8,145 bases of DNA from Prevotellaceae bacterium (GTDB taxonomy: Bacteria > Bacteroidota > Bacteroidia > Bacteroidales > Bacteroidaceae). The notes beneath the pieces were generated by a model. The model worked only from the letters and a program-made list of their open reading frames with translations. It was not told where the DNA came from and made no database searches. The stretch covers positions 1-8,145 of the forward strand of contig JAFLUV010000107.1 in assembly GCA_022508635.1 (NCBI GenBank), read 5' to 3'. A program made the translations under genes and the position numbers. Shown here piece by piece: positions 7,501 through 8,145 of the stretch. Each line of letters begins with the position of its first letter. Within the stretch, counting starts at the first letter, position 1.

Positions 7501-7616
7501 ATTTGGAGGTCCTGAGAAAACCCATAGAGTATAGATGTAACCATAGCAGCCCACGCTTAGCGTGAGAACCACCATGCCCTCCCATACTCTATTGAAAATT
7601 TCTCAGGTTTCCAAAT
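7501..7616 (-). ncRNA. Rod-shaped structured RNA in the OMP leader (unknown family)
   Basis: The - strand folds into one long rod of 40 pairs. P1 pairs 7616-7610 with 7507-7501 (ATTTGGA with TCCAAAT). P2 pairs 7607-7599 with 7519-7511 (CCTGAGAAA with TTTCTCAGG). P3 pairs 7592-7584 with 7532-7524 (ATAGAGTAT with ATACTCTAT). P4 pairs 7576-7569 with 7549-7542 (CATGGTGG with CTGCTATG). P5 pairs 7566-7560 with 7556-7550 (CTCACGC with GCGTGGG) around a UAA loop. Internal loops are 2/3, 6/4, 7/9 and 2/0 nt. All four wobble positions are G-U in - RNA and would be A-C on +, so the fold belongs to - strand RNA. It lies downstream of a TATCTTTG promoter and ends 89 nt before the OMP ATG. It could be a cis-acting leader or a separate small RNA. 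I see no T-run after it. I could not match it to SRP RNA, tmRNA, RNase P or a familiar riboswitch; a 6S-like RNA is not excluded. Confidence 0.55.
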
Positions 7617-7675
7617 ATGAGACAAGCACAACGCTTCTTCTTATGTCTTGGAAAGAGTCTGGCTCAATCCGGACG

Positions 7676-7683
7676 CAAAGATA
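7676..7683 (-). promoter_or_regulatory. -7 promoter element for the OMP-lipoprotein unit
   Basis: Reading the - strand, TATCTTTGCG occurs here, identical over ten bases to the -7 region of the mutS promoter. A clear TTTG is missing at the -33 distance, where the sequence is GC-rich (TGCG near 7704-7701). Transcription would start near 7670 and run through the structured leader into the OMP gene at 7411, giving about 260 nt of untranslated leader. No better match to TAnnTTTG lies closer; TAGTATTG at 7492-7485 has one mismatch and no -33 partner. Confidence 0.55.
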
Positions 7684-7980
7684 GGCAAAAATCTTCTAAC
7701 CGCACGTGTCTGTGCACGGAAAAATCAGGAAAGCGAGGGATTTTTCGGAAAAAAGAGCCTCTTTCATCGTCCGTCTTCCCCATTCCAGGGCATAAAGCTG
7801 CGAAGAAGCCTTGTCTCCGTGGCAGGAGCCGCCCTGCCTCCGCGTCCTGCCGGAAAGGCACGAGGCAGCATTTCTGCGGGCTAATATCGCCGGAGAAAAG
7901 GGTGCCGTCGCCGCAAGTTTCCGGAGAGAATTCCGCCCTTCCGGAGACCTCGTCCCGGCACTGCAAAAAGCATCCGAAAA
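7684..7980. other. Intergenic stretch without a convincing gene
   Basis: Open frames of 78 to 130 codons cross this region on both strands, but their translations are rich in Arg/Ser/Pro/Cys, lack recognisable motifs, and overlap the promoter or run into the repeat array, so I do not call them. Small inverted repeats are present: GAAAAATC (7719-7726) with GATTTTTC (7739-7746), and GGCAGG with CCTGCC around 7819-7836. Neither is followed by a T-run. TTCCGGAG occurs at 7919-7926 and 7939-7946 and shares TTCCGG with the adjoining tandem array. Confidence 0.5.
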
Positions 7981-8145
7981 AAGTAGTATCTACTTCCGGC
8001 TATAAGTAGTATCTACTTCCGGCTGAGGTAGTATACTACTTCCGGCTGAGGTAGTATACTACTTCCGGACGAGGTAGTATACTACTTCCGGACGAGGTAG
8101 TATACTACTTCCAGACGAGGTAGTATACTACTTCCAGACGAGGTA
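7981..8145. repeat. 23-bp tandem repeat array with palindromic cores
   Basis: Seven copies start at 7981, 8004, 8027, 8050, 8073, 8096 and 8119, and a partial eighth at 8142 runs off the window. Copies 3-7 carry the perfect palindrome GTAGTATACTAC (8028-8039, then every 23 bp), extendable to GAGGTAGTATACTACTTC. Copies 1-2 have AAGTAG-TAT-CTACTT instead. The spacing is exactly 23 bp with no unique spacers, so it is not a CRISPR. The period is not a multiple of three and no gene is seen, so it is probably noncoding. The 3' end of the unit changes stepwise (CCGGCTAT, CCGGCTGA twice, CCGGACGA twice, CCAGACGA twice), as expected if neighbouring copies arose by local duplication. Confidence 0.95.

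Noticed and set aside
7501..7616. TPP riboswitch, because of a CTGAGA motif on the - strand
   Set aside because: The other conserved TPP elements are absent, and here CTGAGA is paired within stem P2.
7501..7616. MITE or insertion-sequence end with terminal inverted repeats
   Set aside because: The arms do look like inverted repeats (ATTTGGA at both ends), but no target duplication is evident, and the G-U versus A-C bias favours an RNA. Not fully excluded.
7501..7616. Small SRP RNA
   Set aside because: The GGAA tetraloop and the conserved GGAAGCAG-type internal loop of SRP helix 8 are not present.
7617..8009. 130-codon + strand and 100-codon - strand frames in the intergenic region
   Set aside because: The compositions look noncoding, no start context is visible, and they overlap the - strand promoter; the + frame ends inside the tandem array.
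7981..8145. CRISPR array
   Set aside because: The copies are directly abutting with a 23-bp period and no unique spacers, and no cas gene is in the window.

Overview
The window looks like a chromosomal segment from a Bacteroidota genome of the order Bacteroidales, possibly Prevotella-like; the genus is a guess. Four things support this. The mutS promoter has the Bacteroidota form TTTG-N20-TATCTTTG. Starts lack clear Shine-Dalgarno sequences. MutS and its small partner match Bacteroidales family members as I know them. There is also a lipoprotein with an acid-rich tail after its cysteine, next to an outer-membrane protein ending in Phe.

Left part, + strand (about 70-5311): one promoter precedes three overlapping genes. 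mutS (193-2811) encodes a complete mismatch-recognition ATPase. Its stop overlaps the start of a C_GCAxxG_C_C family cysteine protein by 4 bp (ATGA). That gene in turn overlaps by 13 bp a secreted protein with an N-terminal helix-hairpin-helix (HhH) module and a long, probably beta-barrel C-terminal part. The overlaps suggest one mRNA with translational coupling.

Middle and right part, - strand (7683 down to about 5366): a Bacteroidota-type promoter lies far upstream of a two-gene unit. The first gene encodes a small outer-membrane beta-barrel-like protein (7411-6461). After 23 bp comes a lipoprotein with two lipocalin-like segments (6437-5430). The unit ends in an intrinsic terminator whose stem and U-tract only work on the - strand. 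Between promoter and first gene lies a leader of about 260 nt. It contains a 116-nt rod-shaped inverted structure with 40 base pairs, in which every deviation from Watson-Crick pairing is a G-U wobble on the - strand and an A-C mismatch on the + strand. That points to a functional - strand RNA that I cannot assign to a known family. A second possible fold, with pseudoknot topology, lies between it and the start codon.

Right end: 7684-7980 has no convincing gene. From 7981 to the edge runs a tandem array of 23-bp units (seven copies plus a partial eighth), each centred on a hairpin-forming palindrome. It has no spacers, is not a multiple of three in period, and continues out of the window. The structured leader and this array are the two parts most worth a second look.
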